64,000 nucleotides of DNA from Chlorella sorokiniana (taxonomy: Eukaryota; Chlorophyta; Trebouxiophyceae; Chlorellales; Chlorellaceae), in contig CP084615.1 of assembly GCA_025917655.1 (NCBI GenBank), positions 1,860,001 to 1,924,000 of the forward strand, in the 5' to 3' direction. Of this stretch, positions 22,063-33,192 are shown piece after piece. The notes under the pieces are model-generated. The model was given only the letters and a program-made list of their open reading frames with translations. It was not told the origin of the DNA and made no database searches. A program made the position numbers and the translations under genes. Numbering within the stretch: position 1 is the first letter of the stretch; the number at the start of each line of letters is the position of its first letter.

Positions 22063-22854
22063 AGAGGCGCGTGAAGCGCGGGTGGAGCTGGTGGTGCCCT
22101 TGGCCTTGATGCGCCGCTGCCGCGCGCGCTGCTCTGAGGTGCGCCGCCGCTCCTCCTCCTTGCGCCGCTGCTCCTCCAGCCGCTCCAGGTCCTGCTCCTG
22201 CAGGCATACGGGGGTGATGGGGAGGGGGAGGGCAGACAGCGTGGTGAGCGGAGGGTGGAGGGGTGCGGTTAAGGGAAGACAACAGGCGCGGGCAGCGGGT
22301 GCAGGTAGTGCAGGCACCACAGATGCGCCGCGCTGTCTGGGCCCCCCTGCTCGCCCCCGGCTTACTGTGAGCATGGCCAGCTCGCTGCTGGTCGCCACCG
22401 CGGAGTCCAGCTGGGTGGAGAGGTCGTCCAGGTCACCCAGCAGGCCCAGCACGTCCTGAAGCAGCGAGTCCGCCTCCGCGGCGGGCGCTGCCGCTGCGGC
22501 GGCTGCACGCTGCTGCTGCCGCTGCTCCTCCGCGGGGGACAGGCTAAAAGACTTCTCCAGGCGCTCCACCTGATCTAGGAAGTCCTGAGGCGGCTGCTGC
22601 CCGGCCTGCTGCCCGGCTGCTGGCTGCTGCAGGTCGCCCAGCTGTGCGGGGGAGTAGGCCACAGCTGCCGGCGGCAGCGCCGCAGGGGGCTGCACTGGCT
22701 TGCGCTGGGGCCCGTCCCCGCCCACAATGGCGAGCTTAGCAGTGGCTGTAACCCGCCGGTGCGAGAGCCTGGCCGCGGGCTGGGGATGGCGACGAGTGGC
22801 GGCTAGAGCGACGCCACCCAGGGCGGTGCCTGCCGTTGTCGTCGCGCTGTGCAT
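20063..22854 (-). CDS. Plastid sigma-70 factor for the chloroplast RNA polymerase
   Basis: Nuclear-encoded promoter-recognition factor for the plastid-encoded RNA polymerase. The first exon starts [20 protein letters not shown], a Ser/Thr/Ala/Arg-rich leader typical of a transit peptide. A Gln/Ala-rich and charged region follows ([20 protein letters not shown]). Region 1.2/2 holds [55 protein letters not shown] and [12 protein letters not shown], including the -10-recognition helix. Region 3 includes [18 protein letters not shown]. Region 4 has [28 protein letters not shown] and [20 protein letters not shown]. The stop is at 20063. A (CTG)10 tract at 22031-22060 codes for poly-Ser. Frame breaks near 21600-21615, 21000 and 21830-21880 are probably indels. 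Introns are GT-AG and short. This is a eukaryotic gene, not a bacterial contaminant, because it is split by introns. Confidence 0.9.
22031..22060. repeat. (CTG)10 coding microsatellite
   Basis: Ten CTG triplets on the plus strand. They read as an uninterrupted Ser (AGC) run in the sigma-factor linker before its conserved domain. Such a run may vary in length between strains. Confidence 0.85.
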
Positions 22855-23558
22855 TATTGAATGTCTCCGAAAGATAGAATGCGCGTCCTACGGAACACAA
22901 AGCGTGGCTGGTTGCGACGGAAGCACACCCTTTGCGTCTCACCGCCGCTGCCGCTGCGTCCTCCCAGGCGGATGTACCTTAAGGGGTGAAGAGGGCGATG
23001 CGGGGCCAACCAGGTGCCTTTGAGGGCGGAGGGCGAGGCCCGTGGCCTGACGCCAGGGACAACCCCTGAAGCGACCCCCGTTGCAGCGCTCTGAAGGCCC
23101 CTGATCGCCTGTCGGCGCATTGATTGCCTTATGCATGGCCGTCTAAAGTGATCGAAACCCCTAACATCGCCCTTGAAGCCTCCCCGCCAAGCGAGTGTTG
23201 AGCGCGCGCAAGACGCTTGGCTCCGCCCACAAGCTCGCACCCTTTCCTGCTCGTTAGTTAAGGAAGGGTGCTGGAAGTAATTTAGTATCCAATGTGCTTG
23301 AGTTTAAGGTGTCTCCTCCAGGGCGGCCGCCGCTTGTTCAGCAGCGGCTGGTGCCAGGGTTACCGAAACCTAAGAATTTGCGTGATGCTGGGAATGGAAG
23401 CGCTGCTCATTACAAGTGCAGCTGCAACCCTGTATTGTACAAGGTCCAGTATCAGACAAGGTGGTCTCTGGCAAGCGCACTTCAGAGGGGCCCTGGCTTT
23501 GTGAACACGGCTGGAATCATGTGAAGCTGCAGCTGGTTGCATCCGGCACGGGGGCGTT
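22855..23558. other. Intergenic, sigma promoter and NDUFB2 3' region
   Basis: About 700 bp between two minus-strand genes. The part next to 22855 should hold the sigma-factor promoter. The part next to 23558 should be the NDUFB2 3' UTR. No conserved frame is seen. Confidence 0.5.
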
Positions 23559-24470
23559 CTAATGCTCTTCGCCATGAGCCTCGCCATGCTCCTCTTCATG
23601 AGCAATCTCATGTTCAAGATGTGCCGCGGGGCCATACTGCAAGCAGGGCATAGGTAGCGGCGGGGCAGGTGCAGAACTTTATCAAGCAGAGAGTCTGAAT
23701 CAGCAGGAAACTAGCCACGTCTACATCCTCCACCCTTGCAACAATGGCCTTTGAAAGCCGGGTGGCCCTGCAGATGGCTGCGAGCGCTGCAAGCTCACCA
23801 CAAAGTGGTCCCAGTCGTTGTACAGCCGGTAGAAGACCCAAAACCTGCAGGAGCATGGGCACCATGCAAAGCTTAGGGCAGAGGATGACGTGCTGCAGCA
23901 CAAGGAACAGGCCTGCTTTGCTTGCCGGTGAACTTTGCGACCGTGTGGCACAACACAACACATGTGCTGCATGCTCGCCCCATTGCCAACAAGCCAACAT
24001 CCCTGCAACACAGGCCTTTGCGACCCGCAACCATGTCAGATGGGCACTGGCTGCGCTGCTTACCACATGAGGCCTGCAAACGCCTTGCCAGTAACGACGT
24101 GCCATGTAGCAGCCTTGTGGATGGTGAGGCCCTCGTGCGTCACGCTATCGTGGTGGCCATGGCCGCCGCCTGCATAACAATGAAGGGCAGGGGGCCATTG
24201 CCTCTCAAAAGGCTGCCAAGGCATGCGCTATGGGCAGCCCCGGGCAGTGAGGAACGCCTCAGCCGGGCGGCGGTGAGTGGCGGCTGGTCTGCCAACAGGG
24301 GCAACCTTCTGAGCCTCAGCGTGGGTTGGCAGGTCATCAAACCTACCTGCTGCGAATCCCCGAGACTGCTGGCCACCCTGCTGCGCTGCACGAGCCAGCT
24401 GACCCTCCTGGCGCAACAGGCTGCGGGTTGCCTGTGCACAGGCGCCCGCCACGCGGGCCCAAGACGCCAT
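23559..24470 (-). CDS. NDUFB2: Mitochondrial complex I subunit NDUFB2-like
   Basis: Accessory subunit of NADH:ubiquinone oxidoreductase in the inner mitochondrial membrane. Four small exons on the minus strand join in phase: 24347-24470, 24064-24169, 23799-23844 and 23559-23636. They give 117 residues with TAG at 23559-23561. Exon 1 is a mitochondrial presequence (MASWARVAGACAQATRSLL, Arg-rich, ending SRGFAAG). The mature part starts GGHGHHDSVTHEGLTIHKAA, then TWHVVTGKAFAGLMWFWVFY, which follows the plant NDUFB2 pattern (TIH...TWH.VTGK...MWFW..YR) with one membrane helix. The tail is His/Glu-rich (HEEEHGEAHGEEH). The exons are 46-124 nt, so no single long reading frame reveals the gene. It is divergent with prefoldin 1. 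Confidence 0.88.
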
Positions 24471-24858
24471 GCGAGGCGTTCGAGCCTCTCGATAGCTGCC
24501 AGGCCCGCTGCTGCGCTGCGCAGTGCCGGCTATTCACCCACAACTAGGCTGGTGGGCTGCCGCAAGGTGCTCCCGATCAGCGGGATGAAATTTGGCTCGT
24601 TTGCTGCTGCTGTTGGCCCTCGGGTGGGTCGAAATGATGCAGTCCTGGTCCTGCATCACGCGGGAGGAAGGTGAGGAACAGAAGGCGCGCTCATGGGCTC
24701 CACTATAGAGCACTTTTGTCCCGATTCGTTGCCATTGCCATACCGTCCTTGAATCGCAGCACTTTGCAGCAGTGCCCGCAACAGTGATCACCTCGCCTGG
24801 TCTTGCTGGCCCCTACAAGCAGCTCGCACTGGGTACAATTGAATAGTGACAGCTCGAA
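24471..24858. promoter_or_regulatory. Divergent promoter region, NDUFB2 / PFDN1
   Basis: 388 bp between two start codons pointing away from each other. It should contain both promoters and 5' leaders. No further motif is claimed. Confidence 0.45.
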
Positions 24859-25463
24859 ATGGCGGACGATGAGAAGCGGCAGCTAGCCCGCACCTTGAAG
24901 CAGGAGTTTGACGAGAAGCAAGCTCGCCTCAGAAACGTGCGTGTGGGTTGCCTTTGTGCTATGGATTCGGGTGTGTATTCCATGCGAGGAAGGGTTGCCG
25001 GCCTGGCACATGAGCCTTCCTCATTCTGCCATGTTGATGTGTCTTGGGCATTCGCAGCTAGAGCAGCAGCGGCGAGCTGTGGAGGCAAGCCTACGGCGGG
25101 CAGCTTTCACAGCAGCGCAGCTGGATGACATGCCGGACGACGTGCGCACCTACCGCGGTGTCGGCAAAGCGTGAGCGATGCAGGCAGATGCTGTGGGCCT
25201 TGCATGACGATGGGCCTGTTGCGTTGCTGCGGCTGGCTCATTCATGGGCGCATTGCGCATTGCTTGATGCCCCTCCGGCCGGCCTCATGGTGCAGATATT
25301 TCCTGCAGCCCAAGGCGGCGGTGATGGCCCAGCTGGAGGAGACGGTGCGCGGCAGCGATGCGGAGCTGAAGAAGCTGGGCAGCAGCCGCGAGGCGCTGGT
25401 CAAGGCCACCGAGAGCCTGCGGGGGAGCTCACAGAAATCATCAGCTCGCTGCGCCGCAGCTGA
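24859..25463 (+). CDS. PFDN1: Prefoldin subunit 1
   Basis: Beta-type subunit of the hexameric prefoldin chaperone that hands unfolded actin and tubulin to the CCT chaperonin in the cytosol. Exons: 24859-24936 (MADDEKRQLARTLKQEFDEK), 25058-25170 and 25296-25463. The N-terminal helix is followed by LEQQRRAVEASLRRAAFTAA, then the hairpin region DDVRTYRGVGKAYFLQPKAA (compare TNMYEGVGRMFILQSKEAI in animals) and the C-terminal helix LEETVRGSDAELKKLGSSRE. The last residues are broken by one base. At the G-run near 25421-25425 one extra G gives ESLRGELTEIISSLRRS and the stop at 25461-25463. As written the frame instead runs on for a Ser-rich tail. Length near 120 residues fits the family. Confidence 0.88.
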
Positions 25464-26338
25464 TGGCAATAAGAGCCGTCACATCTGTGTGCACCATACC
25501 TGTTCAACTCTACACATGCTTGCTGCTGCTCGTTGCCCCGCTTGACTGTCTGTTCCGTTGCCTCCCTTTCGCACTCTTCCTGCACCTCACACACTGATCC
25601 CGAGTCCCTGCCCCACGAGCCACTGCAGTACTGTTACACAGTGCTCCGAACAGCCAGGCACTGGCTGAGAGACATGGGGTAGGGCAGGGGAGGGGCAGTA
25701 CCACCAGCAACCCACAAGCACGCGGGTGGTGCCGAGCCACAGCTTTGACGGTTGGAAAGGCGGGGCGCAGGAGGCAGTCAGCACCAAACAAAAGCGAGAG
25801 GGGGCATTTGGACAGGAGCAAAATGGAAGTTTTGGAGAAATGGGGCAGGGCGAAAGACTCTCAGGGAGGCATGCATAGGCCAGGCACTGGGTGCCTGCAG
25901 TGCCCAGCATGTGCATCATCATGCTGGCACCAGCATTGGGCAGCAAGCGAGGGCAGTGGATGCACCTCTCAGGTACACGGGCGGCAATCGTCGGGCACTG
26001 CGCCTGAAGGAGCATCAGCAGTGCTCCTGCTGGTGCTCTAACACATTGCTGCAATTCAACCAGCGCAAAAACGTGGCAATGAAATGGCTGCCGGTATCTT
26101 GGCTGGTTGCAAAGGAGTCAAAAGTACGCAGGCCCGTCAACAGCCCGGCGGGGCGGGGCGGCTGTGCCCGGCCACCTTCACATCGCTTGCTGCGCCCTCA
26201 GTGTACACTTCACTTGATCTGCGGCAGGGTGCAGGCGGCGCTGCGGCTGTGAGCGGCTGGCAAGCAGCATGCTTGGTTGCAGCCATGCAGAGCAGAAAAC
26301 TGCTCCAGACACCAAGGACGCATCCCGGTCGGCCATCT
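25464..26338. other. Convergent 3' region, no gene seen
   Basis: About 875 bp between the ends of prefoldin 1 (+) and pyruvate kinase (-). Frames here resemble no family. The two 3' UTRs should lie here. Confidence 0.5.
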
Positions 26339-27697
26339 CTATCTCGCGCGGCTCACATCGACGAGCTTGATGACTGCAGTGCGTTGCGGGGGGGACGCGC
26401 GGAAGCGCGGTCAGCACCCTGCATGGCACACCGGCTGTGCTGCAGGCTTCCTGCCCCGCGCCCTCCCAGCCCGGCAGCAGAGGAGGCCGCGGCGGCCTCC
26501 ACCGCGGGCAGGCGCCCCCCCGCCGCCGCCGCGTACCCGAGGCGTTGCCGATGCGGTGCAGGGCCACCACGCAGTCGCCGGGCCGGCACAGCTTCATGTC
26601 CTTGGCGTGCTCCAGGGCCGCCTGCAGAATCTCGTCCGTGGTGTCGCTGTCGCTCGCGCTGCGGGACAGAAGGGAGGGGCGGAGCGAGGCACGAGAGGGT
26701 GGGGGTGAGGGCGGGCGGGGAACACAGGCGCGGGCGCGAGGCGAAACGCGGCATCAGCTCGCGGCGGCGGAACACGGCCAGACCGCGCGCAGCGCGCAGC
26801 TCTGCCGAGCCGCCAGCGCCGCCGGCGCCGCTGGGGTGGCTGCGTCAGCTTGCCGCTCACCGCGCGGAGCCCTCTGCCAGGATGGGCACCAGGCCGCGGG
26901 AGCAGAGGCACTGGCGGGCGGGGGCCTCCGAGGAGCACTGCCAGGTGAGGTTGTCGGTGGTCAGCACCGGCACCACCACCGTCAGGATGGGCACTGCGCC
27001 CAGGGGGTGTGGGTGGGGTGGGTGTAGGGGAGGGCCTTGATGGAGCACACAGGGTGCCATGCTGTTGGGGTCGTACAGCGCGCAGGTGCGGCCCCCGCTG
27101 CTTGCCAGCCCCGCCAGCCGGCCCGCCCGCCAGCCACGGCCGCCAGCACCCACCGGTGGGGCGGTACTTGGCGACGAGGCGGGCGGTGGCGCCGCCGCGC
27201 GTCAGCACCACCACCAGGCTCGCCTGCACCTTGTGGGCGGTGCGCACCTGCGCAGCATGGGGGAAGGAGGGGGGTTAGGCTCAGAAACAGAATCAAACGC
27301 TGCGCCGCGTGCTGTGCACCTGGCACGGCACCACAGGGGTGGGAGAGGGCTGGCGCGCGGGCGCGCTGAGCAGGCGGGCGTGGGGTGGGTGGTGCGGGGG
27401 GGGCGCACCGCGGAGGAGGCCAGCGACTCGAGGGGCGTCATGGGCAGCGGCGTGCGCTTCATGATGGCCTTGAACAGGGAGTAGTAGTCGATGGAGGCCT
27501 CCGCCTCGCGGCAGATCTTGGCCATCACCTGCGCAGCGCAAAGCAAGGGGGCCGCACAGCGCGCAGCGCGCTCACACGCTCAGCGCCAGCACTGTTGGAG
27601 CCACTGCCCCGGTGTGCCAAAAGCGTCCCCGCCCGCCCCACCTGCACCGCCTGGATGGGGTAGGCGCCCGCCGCCGTCTCCCCGACAGCATCACGCA

Positions 27698-27731
<34 letters not shown>

Positions 27732-29546
27732 GTGGCCTCGGCGCGCGTGGGGCGCGGGTTCTTGGTCATCGACTCCAGCATCTGGGCCGTCGGGGCGGGG
27801 GGGGCGGGGGGCGCTCAGTGCAAACGAGGCAACTTGAGGGCGGGGGCTGCTGGGGTGTACCCCAGCGCCACCAACCACCTCGGGCGGCCCGAGTTCCTGC
27901 ACCGACGCAGCTCTGGCACCCCTGCTGCTGCCGCTGCCAGGCACCGACGCCGCCCCTTCTTATCCCCCCGCTTGCCCCGCCACACACCTGCGTCGCGGTG
28001 ACCACCGGCTTGCCGGCCAGGTTGCACTTTTGGATCATCAGCTTCTGCGCCAGGAAGATCTTCTCGGTGGGGATCTCCATGCCCAGGTCGCCGCGCGCAA
28101 CCATGATGGCGTCTGCACGGCGGGCAGCCTCATGGTGGGTGGGTGCGCGTGTGTAGAGTCTGGGGAGAGGTGCTCAGGGGGAGCGGGCGGCTGGGAGCTG
28201 AGGCGCTGAAAGCCACAACCCGGAGTCACTCGGTGGGGAAGGGGAGGGCTGCAGCAGGGTGCTTGCGCCGCTCCCGCGTGAGGCCCGCCCACCCCCGTAA
28301 GGCCCCACGCCCAGTCCCGCGCCGCCCCACCCACCCGACTTGGCCAGGATCTCGTCAAAGTTGGACACGCCCTCGTGGTTCTCCACCTTGGAGATGATCT
28401 TGATGTACTGCCCCTTGGGCCCCAGCACCTGGCGGATGTAGTCCAGGTCGGTGCCCTTGCGCACAAACGAGGCAGCAATCAGGTCGATCTCGTTGGGCAC
28501 GCCCTGCGGGGGGGGTGAGAGCAAGGGACGGCACGCGTCGCAGCGGGCGGGGCTGCTGGGATCGTGGCGCAGGCGCGGCGCCAAGGTCACGCCCCAGGCA
28601 GCGACCGACCCTCGATGGGCAGGCCATGGCGCTCGCTGCATGCAGGGCTGCGGCGCCCCCACACTGCTCTTGCACCATGCAGTGTGCAAGGCAGCGCCGG
28701 CGCACCCAGTTGACCAGGTCGTCGATGTCCTTCTCCGTCAGCGTGGGCAGGTCCACAATCACGCCCGGCAGGTTGACGTTCTTGCGCTCGCTGGAGGGGG
28801 GGAGGGGGGCCGGGGAGGGGGTGGGTGGTGGTGGGGAGGGGGGGGTAAGCGCGCGCTGTCAGCAAACCCGCGTATGGCCCGCAAGCGCCTCCTGCGTGCG
28901 CGCCTGCCCCATGGCGGGCACACACAGGAGCAGCCCCTCACCCCAGCGTGGCCGTGTTGAGGCACTTGGCGCGCACGGTGCCCGCCTTGGGATCCGTGTC
29001 CAGGACCTCCAGGGAGATGGAGCCGTCGGCACACAGGATGGTGCTGCCCTTCTTCACGTCCTGCGAAAGAAGAGGGGGCGGCGAGGGCGGGGAATGGGGT
29101 GGTGGTGGGGGGTGGGCAGGCAGCAAGATGAGGGCGGCAAGGCGAGTACAGGCAAGTGCAAGGCGAGTGCGGAGACGCAAGGCGAGTGGGGGGTGCAGGC
29201 TGCAGCGGCAGGCTGCAGCTTGACACGCGAGGCCCACTCCATCAGCACCACCTTCACCGGAGCCCTGCCCCTGCGCCAGCCCCACCTGCGCCAGCTTGGC
29301 GTAGCTCATGGTGATGCAATCCTTGTTGCCCTTGAGCGAGTAGTCGGTGCTGATGGTCAGCTCCTGGCCCGCCTCCAGCACCACCGGCTTCTCGTTCTCC
29401 AGGAAGCCGGTGCGGATCTCAGGTCCCTGTGGCAGACGAGTGCAGGGTGGCGGCGGGGGCAGAGTAAGCCAGGAAGGGGGCAACGCCGCGCCCGCAGCAG
29501 GGCCCCTGCACCCAGGCCAGTCCATCCCTGGTCCGCGCCCCCCCTC

Positions 29547-29584
<38 letters not shown>

Positions 29585-30482
29585 CACCACAACCCCCAAA
29601 ACAAACACGGCTGCGGCTGCTGCTGCGGCGCCGCCGCACCTTGGTGTCGAGCATGACGGCGCACATGATGCGGGTCTCTCGCATCGCCTTGCGCAGGTTG
29701 TCCAGCGTCTCCTGGTGGTACTCGTGGGAGCCGTGGGAGAAGTTGAAGCGCGCCACATTCATGCCGCAACGCAGCATCTCGCACAGCGTGGGCACGCTGC
29801 GGGGAGGGGAGGGGATAAGGGCGGCCCCGCGCGTGTCGAGGGCCCACGGGAGCAGCGTGAAGATGCTGGCGCATGCATCCGCCAGAAAGCGGCGGCCGCT
29901 CCCAACCGCTGCCCACCCCCTGCCAGAATGCTGGCCTTGCCATGCTGCTGTGCTGCGGGGAGGCTGCGCCTACTGCCGCTCAGCAGGCGGAAGCCGCAGA
30001 GGGGCAGCGGGCAGCAGGGAATGCGACAGCTGCATTCGGCTGGGCACAATGGCGGCCACACCGCTGCTCCGTCCCCATGCCCATGCCCGACTCACTCGCG
30101 GCATGCTGGTCCCAGGGTGCAGATGATCTGCAATGCAATGGTAGGGCGGAGCCATTGGGCAGCCAGTTGCCAGCCAGCGCCAGGCGGCAGCAGGGCCACC
30201 ACTTGGCAGACTAGGGCACCGCCTTCTGCACCACCCTTCCCCAGGCGCTGCTGACGGCGGCGGGCTGGCAGATGCGGTAATGCATCATGTTTGTGACGGC
30301 TCTGGACCGCGCATGCAGGCCAGGTGCAGCCAGGCTGCACAGCCCTGCGCGTCAATGCCAGGCAGCCCGAAGCCTCTCGGTTTCCATCAACTGCATTTCA
30401 AGCATACCTTGGTCTTATTAAGAGGAGCAGTCACATTTGAAAGGATAGCGTCCACGCCCACCACCCGCTGCGAGTCGGTCAT
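26339..30482 (-). CDS. Pyruvate kinase
   Basis: Glycolytic enzyme, phosphoenolpyruvate plus ADP to pyruvate plus ATP. At least eleven exons on the minus strand. The order is [20 protein letters not shown] (ATG at 30480-30482), [92 protein letters not shown], the active-site Lys segment [32 protein letters not shown] and [20 protein letters not shown]. After these come [12 protein letters not shown] and a C-domain ending [11 protein letters not shown]-stop (26339-26341). No transit peptide is visible, so a cytosolic form is likely. Upstream, a further in-phase exon near 30610-30668 (SIRSSKTGSQLDGQM) followed by SLCAQLGLRI could extend the N-terminus; its ATG was not found. An intron near 29550 holds a long CA repeat. 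Catalytic residues appear intact. Confidence 0.92.
29550..29578. repeat. (AC)n microsatellite in pyruvate kinase intron
   Basis: About 14 AC units on the plus strand, which is (GT)n in the sense of the minus-strand gene. It sits in the intron before the GPEIRTG exon. Confidence 0.9.
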
Positions 30483-30699
30483 GATTCGCAAGCCCAACTG
30501 CGCGCACAGGCTGTGGGGATTCCACCGATCGAATTAGAACGGGCAAAGGCGAGGCCCAGCACTGCCTACAACACCCAGGGGCCCACCTCATCTGGCCGTC
30601 GAGCTGGCTGCCAGTTTTGGAAGAACGGATGGATGCTTTGAGTGCGCATTGGGCGCATGTTCCGGCCCACACATTCGCATGAAGAGAATGGACGCCGAG

Positions 30700-31152
30700 C
30701 TTTGTTTACAGCTTGCGCATTGAAGGGCCGGGCACCACTGACGCCCCAGCGGCGGCGGGAGCCAAAAGGAGAACTGGGGTAGGGCTGAGAGAGTGAGCAA
30801 AGAGGGTAGCGCAGAACAAAAGCTACATGGTGCAAGGCATATTAGTGTACATTGAAAGGAACGGAGCATGGCAATGTGAACATGGGTAGGGGCAGGTGAG
30901 CTCGCATGGCGCGCCTGCACACCGCCAGTGAAGGCAGCGCAAGCAGCGGGAGGGCTCAAGAATCAGACACAACAAAAGGGGGCATCGGCACACAAACATC
31001 TTACATGTAGTCATAGCACAGAAGTGACCTGAGGGGAGTGATGGCAGCTGAGCAGGTGTCTGGTGGGCAGTTCGTTCGGTGAGGGAGGCGCACCGGCCAG
31101 TGCGTGCGCAGCGGACAGAGGGTTGACGGCGGTGGAGGGCTGCAAGCGGCGC
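30700..31152. other. Intergenic, no gene seen
   Basis: About 450 bp between the 5' side of pyruvate kinase and the 3' end of the ZIP transporter gene. It should contain the pyruvate kinase promoter. No conserved frame or repeat is visible. Confidence 0.45.
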
Positions 31153-32875
31153 TCACACATAGAAGAGCGTGCCGCCCATGAGCGCCGCGCCGACCGCAAT
31201 GCCCAGCAGCATGCGGCGGTCGTCGCGGCAGCGCCTGGCCTCTGGCCACAGCTCCAGCACCGACACCGCCGCCATGAGGCCGCCCACAAAGCCGAGGATG
31301 TAGTGCAGGCGGGACTGGGTGAGGAAGGGCTTGACCAGCAGCAGCGCCAGCAGGGCGCCCAGCGGCTCAGACAGGCCGGACGCGGTGGCCAGGCCAAGCG
31401 CCTTCCACCGGCTGCCCGTGGCGGCATACATGGGGGCTGCCACAATCACTCCCTGCGAGCGGGCAGGCGGGCGGGCGGGCGTGAAGGCCGGCACCCAGCG
31501 GGTGAAGTAAGAGCAAGGCCCCGGTGCCGCGAGCCAAAGACGTGGGGGCACATCTGCAGCAAGCACAGGTGCTGCTCTGCTCGGCAGCAGCCCAGCTGCA
31601 GCCAGCCCACCTCAGGGATGTTGTGGAAGGCGATGGCAGCTGCCATGATGGGGCCAAAGTCGGTGAAGGCGGCAAACGCCACGGCAAAGCCCTCCGGCAG
31701 GTTGTGCAGCGTCATGGTCACAGCCATGAGCAGCCTGCGCACATCAGAGCGGCAGCGTGGGGCCATTGGCTGCGGCACAGCATGCTCCGCTGCTGAGCTT
31801 GCATGCAGCGGTGTGCATGCTGGTGAAACTGCTTGCGGGATGGCCGGGGAAACCTGCAAGCATGGCAGCACCTCACCCTAACCGCAACAGCTGACGCGGC
31901 CGCAAGCGTGGCGGCTTGCCGCTGGATGCCACCAGCCCGCCATTTACGTAGCCATTACTGCCATCGCTGCCGCCACTGTTGCTGGGGCGCCCTGCGCCCG
32001 GTCTGCTGCTGCCTATTGCGTCGGTCGCTGCATCTGTCGACCCAAGAGCCGCTCCTGCTGCTGCATTGCTGCTGCGAGCGGCTGCTCGCCGCTCAGGCTG
32101 GCTGCTAGCACTGTCTTGACGTTCCACTCGGCCTGGGCTGTTGATGGCGGACCCTGTATCCTTGTCCTCTTCGAAAAGCTGCAGGTTGGGAGGTAGCAAG
32201 GACATTAATCAAGGCCATAGCTAATCCATGCCATACAGCAGTGCGCTAAAGGTAGGACGCGCCAACAATCACCTTTCCAAAATCACGCGGAAGGTGATGG
32301 TCGTGGTGGCCAAAATCGGGGATGAAGGGCTGCGCAACCTGGTACAGCAGCGCGCCAAGGCCAAACGCAAAAGTGATCTCTGCCCAGCCATGGACCATTG
32401 CATTATGGAACCACCTGCAGCAGATTGGCGGTGCAGCGTAATTGCATGCTGCAGGCGAAGGACAGCTTTGACGAGAGACCGGGAGGACAGGTGTGATCAT
32501 GCATGGCAGAGCCACCAGCCGAGCTGCGCACATTTCCGCAACAGAAAGGAGGAACATCACGCCAATGGCGTTGCCGAGCAGGAATGCCAAAAGCGAGTCA
32601 TCGGGTTGCTTGATGACCTGCAACGCAGAGGCAATGGCAACGACATAAACAAGGCAAGCTGACAGCCTTGAACAGCAGCAGGCGGCAGCGGCAGCAGCGG
32701 CGCCTCGAGGGCGCACCACGGGCAACAAATCGCCCTCGGTATTTCGACTTGCAGATGAAAAAGCATCATCACCCCGACCTACCGCAAAGGCCGCGCCCAC
32801 AGACGTGCTGAGGCCTGCAAAAGTGGTGAGCGTCAGGGCCCAGCTCTCCTCCTCAGATAAAAAGGGGAGCTTCAT
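31153..32875 (-). CDS. ZIP-family divalent metal transporter (ZupT/ZTP29-like)
   Basis: Multi-pass transporter that brings zinc or iron into the cytosol. It starts MKLPFLSEEESWALTLTTFA at 32873-32875, then GLSTSVGAAFAV (helix 1), DDSLLAFLLGNAIGVMFLLS (helix 2), and the ITFAFGLGALLYQVA helix. A soluble loop begins with the metal-binding-like FGHHDHHLPRDFGK and a long Ser/Gly/Ala stretch (KDTGSAINSPGRVERQDSAS). The metal-transport core has both hallmark motifs, TMTLHNLPEGFAVAFAAF (helix 4) and AAAIAFHNIPEGVIVAAPMY (helix 5). Helices 6-8 follow (LASGLSEPLGALLAL-like, LHYILGFVGGLMAAVSVLEL, AVGAALMGGTLFYV-stop at 31153). This matches the ZupT/ZTP29 subfamily rather than IRT-type ZIPs. Length is typical except for the extended loop. 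Substrate choice cannot be told from sequence. Confidence 0.88.
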
Positions 32876-33192
32876 AGCATGCCACAGGATGTCAGGCGCA
32901 GCGGAGCAGCGGCCTGGGCGCCGGTAGCGGCAATCAAGAGAGGAACTGCGGACAGGCGCAGGCAGAGGTGTCGTGCGCTTGCTGGTGGGGCCGAGAAAGC
33001 CTCCACGCAATGTATAGGCCCTTAGCATGGGCGACGATGCCCAGACTAGACCGATCTGGGGACTTTGGGCCGGCGCGAGCGAGGGCCCTTCCTGCGACCC
33101 GGGCAGCATTGAAAAGTTGGGGCTGGGTCGCCGCAGGCCTCTTTCAGGACCCGCTGGGGACGTGCCTTGGTTCAAGGGGTCCATCAGCAACC
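32876..33192. promoter_or_regulatory. Divergent promoter region, ZIP transporter / RPSA
   Basis: 317 bp between the ZIP start (minus) and the RPSA start (plus). It must carry a strong ribosomal-protein promoter. No specific element is claimed. Confidence 0.45.

Noticed and set aside
20771-22459. 562-codon plus-strand frame opposite the sigma-factor gene
   Set aside because: Antisense shadow of strongly conserved sigma regions; includes the Leu-run produced by the CTG repeat.
20063-22854. Bacterial contamination suggested by a sigma-70 factor
   Set aside because: The gene is split by spliceosomal introns, has a transit-peptide-like leader, and sits among eukaryotic genes; plastid sigma factors are nuclear in algae and plants.
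23614-24105. 163-codon minus frame overlapping NDUFB2
   Set aside because: It reads through introns of NDUFB2 in a different frame; the four-exon model keeps phase and family motifs.
28515-30254. 579-codon open frame on the plus strand across the pyruvate kinase locus
   Set aside because: It is the antisense of conserved pyruvate kinase exons and introns, and its composition follows the GC bias; no domain is recognisable.
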